Positions 14,332 to 14,398 of a stretch of DNA of 14,398 bases are shown piece by piece. The stretch lies in assembly GCA_037968895.1 (NCBI GenBank), contig JBBKWJ010000320.1, forward strand, positions 1 through 14,398, given 5' to 3'. The notes beneath the pieces were generated by a model. It was not told the DNA's origin, did not search any database, and worked only from the letters and a program-made list of their open reading frames with translations. Both the position numbers and the translations under genes were made by a program. Numbering within the stretch: position 1 is the stretch's first letter; the number at the start of each line of letters is the position of its first letter. The DNA is from JBBKWJ01 sp037968895. GTDB taxonomy: Bacteria; Actinomycetota; Acidimicrobiia; Acidimicrobiales; SZUA-35.

Positions 14332-14398
14332 GCGTTTCGAAGGTATCGAGCACTACCTCAAGATCGGGGCGACACGCAATGAGTCGTTTGCCGTGTTG

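Noticed and set aside
14379..14398. Start of another plus-strand gene at ATG 14379
   Set aside because: Only about six codons are visible and the upstream ribosome site is poor, so it cannot be supported. The 67 bases after the glutaredoxin-like gene otherwise show nothing.
1..14398. tRNA-Sec, selA, selB or selD within the window
   Set aside because: None of the coding regions resembles them and no tRNA-like cloverleaf was noticed by eye, so the machinery must be elsewhere if the selenocysteine reading is right.

Overview
The window looks like chromosomal DNA from a moderately GC-rich actinobacterium. A mycothiol-type (maleylpyruvate isomerase family) enzyme, an MMPL/HAE3-type RND transporter with a Thr-rich linker, and TTG/GTG starts would all fit the Acidimicrobiia. 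That placement is inference. No tRNA, rRNA, CRISPR array, insertion sequence or phage gene was seen.

Layout. Positions 1-499 (+) hold the 3' end of a branched-chain amino-acid-type ABC substrate-binding protein. A perfect bidirectional terminator hairpin separates it from two minus-strand genes: an alpha/beta hydrolase (586-1731) and, upstream of it, a SulP anion permease with a STAS domain (1797-3476). Divergent from these is a tight three-gene plus-strand operon (3637-6289) whose genes overlap as TAATG: a RimB-like retropepsin/zinc-protease family protein, an aspartoacylase/succinylglutamate desuccinylase family amidohydrolase, and a RimK-type ATP-grasp glutamate ligase that carries a C-terminal RCK_C (TrkA-C) domain. 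This resembles the ribosomal-protein glutamylation circuit of proteobacteria, with an added hydrolase and an added ligand-sensing domain.

Four minus-strand genes follow (6300-10759). Read 5' to 3' they are a linalool dehydratase/isomerase-like (Ldi) protein, a Cys-rich lipoprotein, a mycothiol-dependent maleylpyruvate isomerase family protein and a six-helix membrane protein. On the plus strand are a large RND transporter with an unusual 13th helix and exported C-terminal tail (10924-13920) and a glutaredoxin-like protein (13969-14331).

The most important observation is the Ldi-like gene at 9302-10759. It is one continuous 485-codon frame interrupted only by two in-frame TGA codons (codons 206 and 215). 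These fall exactly where the linalool dehydratase family has its two active-site cysteines, which are nine residues apart. Downstream of the second TGA is a hairpin whose GGUCU loop starts 19 nt after the UGA, the same loop and spacing as the E. coli fdhF SECIS as I remember it. Normal annotation would report two broken fragments. I read it as a double-selenocysteine enzyme of the linalool dehydratase/isomerase superfamily, which as far as I know has not been described. The selenocysteine machinery is not in this window and must be sought elsewhere in the genome.
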